From a bacterium (GTDB taxonomy: Bacteria; UBP18; UBA7526), in contig JAUWYL010000027.1 of assembly GCA_030615855.1 (NCBI GenBank), positions 1-14,361 on the forward strand: a stretch of DNA of 14,361 nucleotides. The letters run 5' to 3'. The notes below the pieces were generated by a model, which saw only the letters and a list, made by a program, of their open reading frames with translations, was not told where the DNA came from and searched no databases. This document shows positions 5,790-12,765 of the stretch, one piece after another (the first letter of the stretch is position 1; each line of letters opens with the position of its first letter). A program made the position numbers and the translations under genes.

Positions 5790-7223
5790 TCACCTCCTTT
5801 CTAAGTAGTTTATTCCAGTTCTTTTGCTTGCTTTTTTTAACATCTCAGAAGCAATCTTATTCGCTTTGTCAATTACTTTCTCTTCATCTAAATTCAATAA
5901 CTTTCCATCCTGGACCAATATCTTGCCGTTAACGATAGTAGTATTAACGATATGACTATTGCCAGAGAAGAGGAGGGCGGCTACTGGATCGTGCATCCCT
6001 CCGGCATAGCCTAATTTTTTAGTATCTATCAAGATAATATCCGCTGCCTTACCTACTTCAATGCTTCCTATATCATCCCTTCCTAAGATTTGTGCCCCTC
6101 CTCTGGTGGCCATCCATAATATATCATCCACAGGCATAGATTCTATTCCGGATTTTATCCTATGAATGAGTAGGCATTGGCGAAGTTCTCCTAACATATC
6201 TGAGGAGTCATTAGAGGCGCTACCATCCACCGCCAGACTGACTACTACCCCTTCATCGAGCATCTTTCTAACTGGTGCAATCCCCGAACCAAGCCTCAGG
6301 TTAGATGTCGGGCAGTGGGTGATACCAGTCTTGGTCTTGGCCAATAATTTTATCTCCTCATCATTGAGATGAATCCCATGGGCAAACCAGACATCATCTC
6401 CCAGCCAGCTGAGACTCTCCATATAGGCGAGGGGCCTTATCTTATGGGTTTTAAGACAGTATTTTTCTTCATCTAAGGTCTCTGCTATATGGGTGTGACA
6501 TCTCACCTTCTTCTTTCGGGCAAATTCCACCGTCTTTTTCAATAGTTCTTTGGTTACTGAGAAGGGCGAACAGGGAGCAAGGGCAATTCTTAGCATAGAA
6601 TATTTTTCTGGATCATGGTATTTATTAATCAATCTCTCGGAGTCTTTTAATATCTTTTCCTCACTCTGAACAAGATCATCCGGGGGAAGACCACCTTCTG
6701 ATTTCCCCAAGGACATACTTCCCCTGCAGGGATGAAACCTGATACCGATTTCCTTGGCGGCCTTTATTTCGTAATCGATTAAATCCTTTGGCTTATCCTT
6801 GGGAAAAATATAGAACTGGTCAACGGTGGTTGTGCATCCGGTAAGAAGTAATTCTCCCATTCCCACCTGGGCGCTGACATAGACCCCTTCTGGAGTTATC
6901 TCTCTCCATATCTCATATAATATCTTTATCCAGTCAAATAGTTCCGCATCCTGAACCGCAGGGATATTTCTATTCAATGTCTGATAGAGATGATGGTGGG
7001 TATTGATGAGGCCGGGAAGAACGACTTTGTCGGTAGCGTCGATGATCTGGTGAACGGTTAATGGTTTACGGTTTACGGTTAAATACCTTTTTTCTAAATC
7101 GGCAGTAGGGCCAACATCTTTGATGACATTATCTTCAATATAGATAGCACCATTTTCGATGCGGGTCTTCTTATTATCCATAGTAGCAATTACTTTAACA
7201 TTCCTAACCAATAACTTGCTCAT
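5790..7223 (-). CDS. Amidohydrolase, 8-oxoguanine deaminase-like
   Basis: A 477-residue metal-dependent hydrolase of the cytoplasmic ATZ/TRZ/8-oxoguanine deaminase group, which removes an amino group from an aromatic ring; 8-oxoguanine would give urate. The metal-site motifs are all present: NTHHH (H76, H78), HTHIAE (243-248), AHGIH (H282) and VDGSASND with D333. The stretches AVQDAELFDW (89-98) and RGSMSLGKSEGGLPPD (167-182) are what I recall for 8-oxoguanine deaminases, as against hydroxyatrazine or cytosine deaminases. The ATG at 7223 has an AAGGTGAG site. Residues about 47-58 are encoded by a 7-bp repeat array (7049-7083), apparently an in-frame insertion between the N-terminal strand region and the barrel. 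A DUF5684-like gene is translationally coupled downstream. The exact substrate is inferred, not proven. Confidence 0.87.
   Translation of the reverse strand: MSKLLVRNVKVIATMDNKKTRIENGAIYIEDNVIKDVGPTADLEKRYLTVNRKPLTVHQIIDATDKVVLPGLINTHHHLYQTLNRNIPAVQDAELFDWIKILYEIWREITPEGVYVSAQVGMGELLLTGCTTTVDQFYIFPKDKPKDLIDYEIKAAKEIGIRFHPCRGSMSLGKSEGGLPPDDLVQSEEKILKDSERLINKYHDPEKYSMLRIALAPCSPFSVTKELLKKTVEFARKKKVRCHTHIAETLDEEKYCLKTHKIRPLAYMESLSWLGDDVWFAHGIHLNDEEIKLLAKTKTGITHCPTSNLRLGSGIAPVRKMLDEGVVVSLAVDGSASNDSSDMLGELRQCLLIHRIKSGIESMPVDDILWMATRGGAQILGRDDIGSIEVGKAADIILIDTKKLGYAGGMHDPVAALLFSGNSHIVNTTIVNGKILVQDGKLLNLDEEKVIDKANKIASEMLKKASKRTGINYLERR
7049..7083. repeat. 7-bp tandem array inside the deaminase coding region (5 units)
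   Basis: Five consecutive heptamers on the plus strand: GGTGAAC, GGTTAAT, GGTTTAC, GGTTTAC and GGTTAAA. The same family as the intergenic array 3810-3858. On the minus strand it is translated as YLTVNRKPLTVH (residues 47-58), just before the conserved IIDATDKVVLPG segment. It produces no stop codon in that frame. Confidence 0.85.
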
Positions 7224-7236
7224 TTTCTCACCTTGT

Positions 7237-7289
7237 AACCGCCAAAACGCAAAATTTAATGCAAAGACGCAAAACTAAAGCCTATTTTG
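7237..7289. repeat. Dispersed repeat, AACCGC-AAAACG-AAAGACGCAAA family, copy 1
   Basis: The order AACCGC, AAAACG, AAAATTT, AAAGACGCAAA, AAACT and CTATTTTG is shared with a second copy at 12004-12065, with small gaps. This copy lies directly upstream of the deaminase ribosome binding site. It overlaps the heptamer array at 7284-7318. Confidence 0.6.
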
Positions 7290-7318
7290 CATTTTGCATT
7301 TTGCATTTTGAATTTTGC
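7284..7318. repeat. 7-bp tandem array, ATTTTGC family (5 units)
   Basis: Five consecutive heptamers: ATTTTGC three times, ATTTTGA, then ATTTTGC. The array ends five bases from the tyrS stop codon and fills much of the 100-bp spacer between tyrS and the deaminase gene. Confidence 0.85.
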
Positions 7319-7323
7319 ATTGT

Positions 7324-8508
7324 TTACTTTCCCACTATCCTGATGAATCTTCTCTTTCCTACCTTAAGGATGGTTCCTTCTCTGATAGTCAGCTCCTTCT
7401 CCGGGTCGATAATTCTTTCTCCATCCAGAGTAACTGCCCCCTGCTGAATAAGGCGTCTGGCCTCAGAGGAACTCTTGGCCATTTTAGAGATAGTTAATAG
7501 TTTAACGACCCATATCTTCTTCTTAGAAACTTTTACTTTTGGTATTCTGTGAGGTAGTTTCTTTTCTTTGAAGACTTCTTCAAACTCTTCAGCTGCTTCT
7601 TTGGCGGCCTTCCTGCTATGGTACATTTTCACTATTCTTATCGCCAGATTCTTCTTTGCTTCCTTAGGATGTAGCCTTCCACTCTTTAGATTTCTCTTTA
7701 TCCTGGCTAATTCAGCAGGAGAAATATTAGTTACTAATTCCCAATATCTAAGCATCAATTTATCAGAGATGGACATTATCTTGCCAAATATCTCTTTGGG
7801 TGGCTCACTTATCCCGATATAGTTATCATAGGTCTTACTCATTTTCCTTATTCCATCCGTCCCCTCTAAGAGAGGTATGGTAATCACTACCTGAGGCTTC
7901 TGGCCATACTCCCTTTGCAACACTCTACCAACCAACATATTGAACTTCTGGTCTGTTCCTCCTATCTCAATATCTGCCTTTAAAACAATGGAGTCGTAGC
8001 CCTGAATGAGAGGATACAAGAACTCATGGATGGAGATGGGGTGCTCCTTCCTATACCTCAGAGAGAAGTCATCCCTCTCAAGCATCCGAGCCACAGTATA
8101 CTTTGAGGCTAAGTTAAATATATCACTAGAGGTCAATTTATCGAGCCATACACTATTAAAGACTATCTGGGTCTTCTTCCTATCCAGGATCTTGAATACC
8201 TGATCCTGATAGGTCCGGGCATTCTTTAAGACCTCTTTTCTGCTCAGAGGCTTTCTGGTCTCTATTCTTCCTGAAGGGTCTCCAATCCTTGCCGTAAAGT
8301 CTCCGATGACAAAGATGATCTTGTGGCCCAAGTCCTGGAACTGCCTTAACTTCTGTAAGACGACAGTATGGCCCAGATGAATATCAGGAACTGTAGGATC
8401 TGCCCCGAACTTTACCCTCAAAGGTCTCTTCTTCCTCAGACACTTTTTTAGCTCATCCTTGGTTAGTATCTCGACCGTTCCCCTTCTTATTACTTCTAAA
8501 TCTTTCAT
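7324..8508 (-). CDS. tyrS: Tyrosyl-tRNA synthetase
   Basis: This class I synthetase charges tRNA-Tyr with tyrosine in the cytoplasm. The HIGH-type motif is HLGH (44-47), preceded by [10 protein letters not shown]. The KMSKS motif is KMSKT (222-226). The tyrosine-pocket segment [12 protein letters not shown] (181-192) and a C-terminal S4 RNA-binding domain (about 328-394) complete the usual order. I use the ATG at 8508, giving 394 residues, with GGGGTG just upstream; a TTG at 8523 in frame would add five residues. It is transcribed away from the PBP1A gene, from a predicted promoter at 8530-8558 with a leader of only about 20 nt. There is no room for a T-box. A heptamer array starts five bases after its stop codon. 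Confidence 0.96.
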   Translation of the reverse strand: MKDLEVIRRGTVEILTKDELKKCLRKKRPLRVKFGADPTVPDIHLGHTVVLQKLRQFQDLGHKIIFVIGDFTARIGDPSGRIETRKPLSRKEVLKNARTYQDQVFKILDRKKTQIVFNSVWLDKLTSSDIFNLASKYTVARMLERDDFSLRYRKEHPISIHEFLYPLIQGYDSIVLKADIEIGGTDQKFNMLVGRVLQREYGQKPQVVITIPLLEGTDGIRKMSKTYDNYIGISEPPKEIFGKIMSISDKLMLRYWELVTNISPAELARIKRNLKSGRLHPKEAKKNLAIRIVKMYHSRKAAKEAAEEFEEVFKEKKLPHRIPKVKVSKKKIWVVKLLTISKMAKSSSEARRLIQQGAVTLDGERIIDPEKELTIREGTILKVGKRRFIRIVGK

Positions 8509-8529
8509 TGTCACACCCCACAAGTTTTT

Positions 8530-8558
8530 AGTTTAACATACTTTCTTTTTAAAAGCAA
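8530..8558 (-). promoter_or_regulatory. Predicted tyrS promoter (minus strand)
   Basis: TTGCTT (8553-8558) and TAAACT (8530-8535) on the minus strand are 17 bp apart, and TG one base before the -10 box makes an extended -10. The start codon of tyrS follows about 20 bases downstream. Both boxes are imperfect. Confidence 0.5.
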
Positions 8559-8575
8559 AGGAAAATTTAGAATTT

Positions 8576-8604
8576 TTGACTTTTTGATTTGTTTTTAGTA
8601 TAAT
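8576..8604 (+). promoter_or_regulatory. Predicted sigma70 promoter of the PBP1A-type gene
   Basis: TTGACT (8576-8581) and a perfect TATAAT (8599-8604) are separated by 17 bp. Transcription would start near 8611, followed by AGGAG (8620-8624) six bases before the ATG at 8631. It is divergent to the tyrS promoter, and the two -35 boxes are about 17 bp apart. Confidence 0.8.
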
Positions 8605-8630
8605 ATGTAATTGCCTATCAGGAGTGAAGA

Positions 8631-11024
8631 ATGTTTAGAGATTTGAAGAAAACTTGGGAGAAGATAGAGAAATCTGGCTCAAAGAGGGATAAGATCGCCT
8701 TCATCAGCATTCTGAGCCTATTCTCTCTTATTATTCTGGGCTTGATCATAGCACCCCTCCACCTCTATCTCTCCACCCTACCCTCCATCCGTGCTTTCGA
8801 GGACTATCGGCCAGGGATCATTACCAAGATATATGACGCGAACGGGCAGTTGATCGGTCAGTTTGCCGAAGAGCGGAGGATACTCATTCCTCTGACCTCT
8901 GTCCCCAAGAGCCTCCTGGATGCCACCATCGCTGTCGAGGATTCCAGGTTCTATCGCCACTGTGGAATAGACTTCCCGGGGATTGTGAGAGCAGCCTGGA
9001 TGAACCTAAAGGCGAGAAGGATTGTGGAGGGAGGTTCAACCATCACCCAGCAGCTCTCCAAGCTCTTATTCTTAACCCCAGAAAAGACCATAAGGAGGAA
9101 GATAAAGGAGGCGGTTTTAGCCCTCCAGATCGAACATAGATATTCCAAGGATGAGATCCTGGAGTTATACTTCAATCAGATATACTTTGGCCATGGGGCC
9201 TATGGGGTAGAAGCAGCAGCCAACACCTACTTTGGAAAACACGCCCAGGAATTGACCTCAGCAGAGTCTGCCCTCCTGGCTGGCCTTCCTCGCTCTCCCT
9301 CCCGCTACTCCCCCTATAATAACCCGGAATTAGCCCTGAGGAGAAGGGCCCATGCCTTGAGAAGGATGGTCAAGGAAGGCTTTATCAGGGAAGGAGAAGC
9401 GGCTGAGGCGAACCAGGAACCCCTGGAGCTAAAGAGGCTTACTGCCGGTGAGAATGAGGCTCCCTATTTTGTAGAGCACATCAGACGCCAGCTGGAGAGA
9501 AGATACGGGACCCACGCTATTTATCGGGGAGGGTTGAGGGTCTACACCACTTTAGATTTAGAGATGCAGAAGACTGCCCAGAAATCACTCAAGGAGGGCG
9601 TAAGAAATGTAGACAAGACCTTTGGCTGGAGGAAACCAGAGAAAGCAACAGAGGAGGAATTGGCCTTATTTGCCAAGGAGAAGAGGTCCCGCATCTTGGC
9701 CCTGCTTGAAGAGGGAGAAGTTTATTCTGGGATAGTAGTGAAAGCCGCGAGCACCTTTGCCCTCATTGACCTGAAAGGAGGATTAAAAGGGATTCTGTCT
9801 GCTAAGAACATCGCCTGGACGGGCTTCAGATATCCCTCCACTATCCTGAAGCCGAAGAATAAGGTGGATGTCAGGGTCGTTGAACTGGATAGAGAAAAGG
9901 AGAGGATAATATTAGCCTTAGAACAGAGACCGAAGATTCAGGGAGCCATGGTAGTCCTAGAGCCTTCTACGGGATATATCCGGGCCATGGTGGGAGGATA
10001 TGACTTCGAAGAGAGCGAATTCAATAGGGTAACCCAGGCCCGAAGGCAGCCGGGCTCTTCCTTCAAGCCCTTCATCTATACCGCGGCCATCGACAGTGGC
10101 TATCCCCCCACCTATATCATAATCGATGCTCCAGTGATCTATGATGACTGGGGTGAGAAGTGGACCCCCAGGAATTATGATGAGAAGTTTCTGGGACCAA
10201 CTACCTTGAGGGTGGGCCTGGCCCAGTCAAGGAATGTGGTTACCGTAAAATTATTGGAGAAGATCGGGGTCAAGAAAGTAATTAGTTATGCTCATAGAAT
10301 GGGTATCAAGACTTATCTTGGCCCGGATCTTTCTTTAGCCTTAGGAACCTCGGAGGTCATCCCTTTAGAAATGGCCTCGGCCTATGGAGTCTTTCCCAAT
10401 CAGGGGATAAAGACTAAGCCCCTATCCATCTTAAAAGTCGAGGATCGCAGTGGGAATATCTTAGAAGAGAACTTTCCTAAAGAGGAAGAGGTATTGAGTC
10501 CGGCCACCTGTTATATTATGACCAATCTTTTAAAAGGGGTGGTGGAGCGGGGCACAGGTTGGAGGGCGCGGGCAGTGGGCCGCCCCTGCGCTGCCAAGAC
10601 AGGAACCACGGATGAATGCACCGATGCCTGGTTCATTGGTTTTACTCCTGATTTGGTGACCTGTGTCTGGGTAGGATTTGATGAAAAGATATCTTTGGGT
10701 AAGGATATGACCGGCTCCCGGGTAGCAGGGCCAATATGGACAGATTTTATGAGAGAGGTCTTCCAGGATAGGCCAATCAGAGAATTCCCCATCCCGGAGA
10801 AGAAATTGACCTTTGCCCGCATTTGCCCAGAGAGTGGCCTATTAGCAACCAAGGAGTGCCCCCAGGTGATGGTGGAGGCTTTCCTGGAGGGAACGGCGCC
10901 TACAGAATACTGCGATTTACACGGTCTGGAAAGGATTCCCGGAAAGGGGTGGGCCTTAAGGCTCATCGAGCCCCAGAAGAAGAAGGAACTGGAGAGCCCC
11001 TTCAGCCTGGAACTCATACCCTAG
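8631..11024 (+). CDS. Penicillin-binding protein 1A family, bifunctional peptidoglycan synthase
   Basis: A 797-residue inner-membrane enzyme that polymerises and cross-links peptidoglycan in the periplasm. A short cytoplasmic head precedes one membrane helix (about 23-45). The GT51 glycosyltransferase domain has EDSRFYRHCGID with catalytic E103, GGSTITQQLSK (134-144) and the RRKIKEAVLALQIE segment. An OB-like insert (about 365-430) leads to the transpeptidase domain with SSFK (S476, K479), SRN (533-535) and KTGT (656-659). All catalytic motifs are intact. The gene has its own strong promoter and an AGGAG site. Its end is odd: the frame stops at 11022-11024, while the -1 frame continues to 11101 as an acidic protein-like tail, which may point to a frameshift near the 3' end. 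A family name such as mrcA or ponA would be arbitrary. Confidence 0.95.
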   Translation: MFRDLKKTWEKIEKSGSKRDKIAFISILSLFSLIILGLIIAPLHLYLSTLPSIRAFEDYRPGIITKIYDANGQLIGQFAEERRILIPLTSVPKSLLDATIAVEDSRFYRHCGIDFPGIVRAAWMNLKARRIVEGGSTITQQLSKLLFLTPEKTIRRKIKEAVLALQIEHRYSKDEILELYFNQIYFGHGAYGVEAAANTYFGKHAQELTSAESALLAGLPRSPSRYSPYNNPELALRRRAHALRRMVKEGFIREGEAAEANQEPLELKRLTAGENEAPYFVEHIRRQLERRYGTHAIYRGGLRVYTTLDLEMQKTAQKSLKEGVRNVDKTFGWRKPEKATEEELALFAKEKRSRILALLEEGEVYSGIVVKAASTFALIDLKGGLKGILSAKNIAWTGFRYPSTILKPKNKVDVRVVELDREKERIILALEQRPKIQGAMVVLEPSTGYIRAMVGGYDFEESEFNRVTQARRQPGSSFKPFIYTAAIDSGYPPTYIIIDAPVIYDDWGEKWTPRNYDEKFLGPTTLRVGLAQSRNVVTVKLLEKIGVKKVISYAHRMGIKTYLGPDLSLALGTSEVIPLEMASAYGVFPNQGIKTKPLSILKVEDRSGNILEENFPKEEEVLSPATCYIMTNLLKGVVERGTGWRARAVGRPCAAKTGTTDECTDAWFIGFTPDLVTCVWVGFDEKISLGKDMTGSRVAGPIWTDFMREVFQDRPIREFPIPEKKLTFARICPESGLLATKECPQVMVEAFLEGTAPTEYCDLHGLERIPGKGWALRLIEPQKKKELESPFSLELIP

Positions 11025-11257
11025 AAGAACTGGAAAGAGAATTAAGCCTCTACGAGGAATCGATAAGCATAAGCGAAGAGCCTTATATTGAGAATCAATA
11101 GAAGGGGCAAGCTTTATAGCGCGCCTTCATAGTGAATAGCAAACGATGGCGACGGTTACTACACTTCGCTGTTACTACTGGTTACTACATCCGGCTAAAG
11201 CCGGATTGTTACGATCAGTTGCGTAACTCTTAGTAACCGATGATAGAGGGGGGGATT
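11025..11257. other. Spacer between the PBP1A-type and DUF2148 genes, with short hairpins
   Basis: There is no convincing gene in this 233-bp stretch, apart from the out-of-frame continuation of the PBP1A tail up to 11101. A perfect hairpin, ATCCGGCT/AGCCGGAT (11189-11196 and 11199-11206), is flanked by GGTTACTA repeats. CGGTTACTA at 11153-11161 and TAGTAACCG at 11231-11239 form a perfect 9-bp outer inverted repeat. No T-run follows the hairpin, so it is not a typical terminator, and no clear promoter is visible for the DUF2148 gene. Confidence 0.6.
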
Positions 11258-11785
11258 ATGATAGAGAAAGGGAACGAGGCAGAGAAAGAGGTAATAAAAC
11301 AAGTAGCAGAGTTTATGTGTGCCACTGCCCGCACGGCACCCAAGGCAAAGGGAATGGACAATATTGTAACGGCCATTATAAGTGACGAAGATAAGGGGCG
11401 CTTAGCAGATGAGATGGAGAAAATCGGAAGAAAGAAAAAGAGAAAGAGTTTCTTGAGGGATAGTGAGAATATAAGGAAGGTACCCCTTTTAGTCTTGATA
11501 GGAACAGAGGCCAGACCCATTGGATTAGCGGTCTGTGGGTTATGTGGTTTCAAGGATTGTAAGGAACTGGAAAAGATGGGTGGAATATGTGCCTTCAATA
11601 GCGGGGATCTGGGGATTGCTATAGGGAGTGCGGTCTCCCTGGCAGCCAACTTTCATATAGATAACCGGATTATGTATACTGCAGGGATTGCTGCCTTAAA
11701 TCTAAGACTATTGGGAAAGGATGTAAGAATCGCTTTCGGTATCCCTTTAAGTATCAGCGGGAAGAATCCTTTTTTCGATAGGTGA
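11258..11785 (+). CDS. DUF2148 ferredoxin-like protein
   Basis: A 175-residue predicted cytoplasmic Fe-S protein of unknown function, matching the DUF2148 family of ferredoxin-domain proteins. The family's N-terminal signature is seen as ATARTAPKAKGMDNI (22-36). The cysteines C93, C96, C101 and C111 (CGLCGFKDC plus a later Cys) can ligate one [4Fe-4S] cluster. A glycine/alanine-rich C-terminal half (GIAIGSAVSLAA, MYTAGIAALN) is also typical. I use the ATG at 11258, since a GAGGGGGGG run lies just before it; the ATG at 11240 would add six residues and lacks a ribosome site. The gene stands alone on the plus strand and ends in a strong terminator at 11852-11879. Its stop codon abuts an ACACGGAT array. 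The family call is firm; the role is unknown. Confidence 0.88.
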   Translation: MIEKGNEAEKEVIKQVAEFMCATARTAPKAKGMDNIVTAIISDEDKGRLADEMEKIGRKKKRKSFLRDSENIRKVPLLVLIGTEARPIGLAVCGLCGFKDCKELEKMGGICAFNSGDLGIAIGSAVSLAANFHIDNRIMYTAGIAALNLRLLGKDVRIAFGIPLSISGKNPFFDR

Positions 11786-11838
11786 CACGGATAAACACGG
11801 ATACCAACACGGATAAGCGCGGATATTAATACGGATCT
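11785..11838. repeat. ACACGGAT array, about 12-bp period
   Basis: Units are ACACGGATAA, ACACGGATACCA, ACACGGATAAGC, GCGGATATTAAT and ACGGATCT. The first base is the last base of the DUF2148 TGA stop codon. The same family recurs at 13136-13170 upstream of the HU gene. Confidence 0.78.
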
Positions 11839-11851
11839 ACACGAATAAAAG

Positions 11852-11879
11852 AAAAGGGCTTCTTGAGCCCTTTTTAATT
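11852..11879 (+). terminator. Rho-independent terminator after the DUF2148 gene
   Basis: AAAAGGGCT (11852-11860) and AGCCCTTTT (11866-11874) form a perfect 9-bp stem with a five-base TCTTG loop, followed by a T-rich tail. It is correctly placed for plus-strand transcripts ending about 65 bases after the DUF2148 stop. An A-rich run on the left may let it act weakly on the other strand too. Confidence 0.88.
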
Positions 11880-11896
11880 TATTTGCTTTTTTATTA

Positions 11897-11963
11897 TGTT
11901 TCCAAATTCTTATGTTTTTTAATGAACTTAAAAACCCGCCGAAAAGGCGGGCATTTGGAAACA
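11897..11963. repeat. 11-bp inverted repeats flanking the minus-strand terminator
   Basis: TGTTTCCAAAT (11897-11907) and ATTTGGAAACA (11953-11963) are perfect inverted copies 45 bp apart. They enclose the terminator hairpin at 11934-11952. The 67-bp unit could be an extended terminator stem, or a tiny mobile or recombination element. No target-site duplication was recognised. Confidence 0.65.
11928..11952 (-). terminator. Rho-independent terminator for the minus-strand phosphoribosyltransferase transcript
   Basis: On the minus strand GCCCGCC (ending at 11946) and GGCGGG (11935-11940) form a GC stem with a short TTTTC loop, followed by TTTTTAAG. It lies about 180 bases beyond the phosphoribosyltransferase stop codon, and with the plus-strand terminator it separates the two convergent genes. 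Confidence 0.82.
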
Positions 11964-12003
11964 ACAACAGAGAAAAAAATATACAAACTTCAGGAAACAC
12001 TGC

Positions 12004-12065
12004 AACCGCAAAAACGTAAAATTTTAACTTAAAGACGCAAAGAAAACTAGAACTCGTCTATTTTG
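12004..12065. repeat. Dispersed repeat, AACCGC-AAAACG-AAAGACGCAAA family, copy 2
   Basis: This copy matches 7237-7289 in the order of its blocks: AACCGC, AAAACG, AAAATTT, AAAGACGCAAA, AAACT and CTATTTTG, with a few inserted bases. It lies in the convergent spacer downstream of the phosphoribosyltransferase gene, so unlike copy 1 it is not next to a start codon. The rest of 11964-12133 shows nothing I can name. Confidence 0.6.
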
Positions 12066-12133
12066 TTTCTTCCATTCTCCATTTCCCTGATAACCTGATT
12101 ACCAGTTATCGTTCACTTGCGGTTAACTATTGC

Positions 12134-12667
12134 CTATCTATCCTTGACTCTTAAGAGAGTCTTTATCTTAAAGCCGGTCTCTTTCTCTATCCTTTTCTTC
12201 CCCTCTCCCCTTTCAAAGACAGTAATGACATCTGCGATTTTAATTCCTGCTTTCTTTAACGCCTTAATGATTCCCAGTAATGTTCCTCCGGTTGAGACAA
12301 TGTCATCAACAATTAACACTCGATCCCCCCTCTTCAGGCCGTTGACATACATCTTGCATTCTGCATAGCCCGTTTTCTGATAAACTTCTAATTCCCCTTT
12401 TAGTTTATATTCCTTTTTCCTAACGACATTTAAGGGAATTTTTGTCTTATATGAGAGAAGGGTAGCGATGGGGATGCCCATTGCTTCCGGAGTGATGATA
12501 TAATCAACATTGAGGTCAGTGACCTCTATGATCCTTTTTACTACATCCTCTAATAGCCCGGATTCTATATAAGGTATTCCATCTGTTATGGGATGGACAA
12601 CATATCTATAGTGACCCTTCATCACTACGGGAGAGGTCTCCCATAATTTCTTCAGTTTCTCAAGCAA
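12134..12667 (-). CDS. Purine phosphoribosyltransferase, archaeal HGPRT/Apt-like
   Basis: A 177-residue type I phosphoribosyltransferase that makes a purine nucleotide from a free base and PRPP in the cytoplasm. The PRPP-binding motif VLIVDDIVSTGGT is at 117-129. The N-terminal stretch VVMKGHYRYVVHPITDGIPYI (14-34) and PEAMGIPIATLLSYKTKIPL (60-79) closely resemble archaeal hypoxanthine/guanine phosphoribosyltransferases as I remember them, more than bacterial hpt or apt. The start is a TTG at 12667, supported by GAGGAGG six bases upstream; no in-frame ATG gives the conserved N-terminus. The HU gene lies upstream in the same direction, separated by repeat arrays. The base used (hypoxanthine, guanine or adenine) cannot be decided here. 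It may have been acquired from archaea, or belong to a bacterial branch of that family. Confidence 0.87.
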   Translation of the reverse strand: MLEKLKKLWETSPVVMKGHYRYVVHPITDGIPYIESGLLEDVVKRIIEVTDLNVDYIITPEAMGIPIATLLSYKTKIPLNVVRKKEYKLKGELEVYQKTGYAECKMYVNGLKRGDRVLIVDDIVSTGGTLLGIIKALKKAGIKIADVITVFERGEGKKRIEKETGFKIKTLLRVKDR

Positions 12668-12685
12668 GATAGGCCTCCTCTAAAT

Positions 12686-12749
12686 CGGTTACTATCGGTT
12701 AAAAACGGTTAATTTCATTCGGTTAATAACGGTTACTATCGGTTAATAA
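12686..12749. repeat. 10-bp tandem array, CGGTTAATAA family (6 units)
   Basis: Six decamers: CGGTTACTAT, CGGTTAAAAA, CGGTTAATTT (then four extra bases), CGGTTAATAA, CGGTTACTAT and CGGTTAATAA. The array begins close to the ribosome binding site of the phosphoribosyltransferase gene. A complementary array lies at 12801-12840. Confidence 0.82.
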
Positions 12750-12765
12750 AATAAAGTTAAGTGAT

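Noticed and set aside
2550-7223. Complete pyrimidine degradation cluster
   Set aside because: PreT and PreA are present, but the amidohydrolase has deaminase and not dihydropyrimidinase features, and no ureidopropionase is visible.
8509-8630. T-box leader for tyrS
   Set aside because: The whole divergent region is 122 bp and the predicted tyrS leader is about 20 nt, too short for a specifier stem and antiterminator.
10511-11017. A minus-strand open frame of 168 codons opposite the PBP1A-type gene
   Set aside because: It is fully antisense to conserved transpeptidase motifs (KTGT region) and has no ribosome site or recognisable domain.
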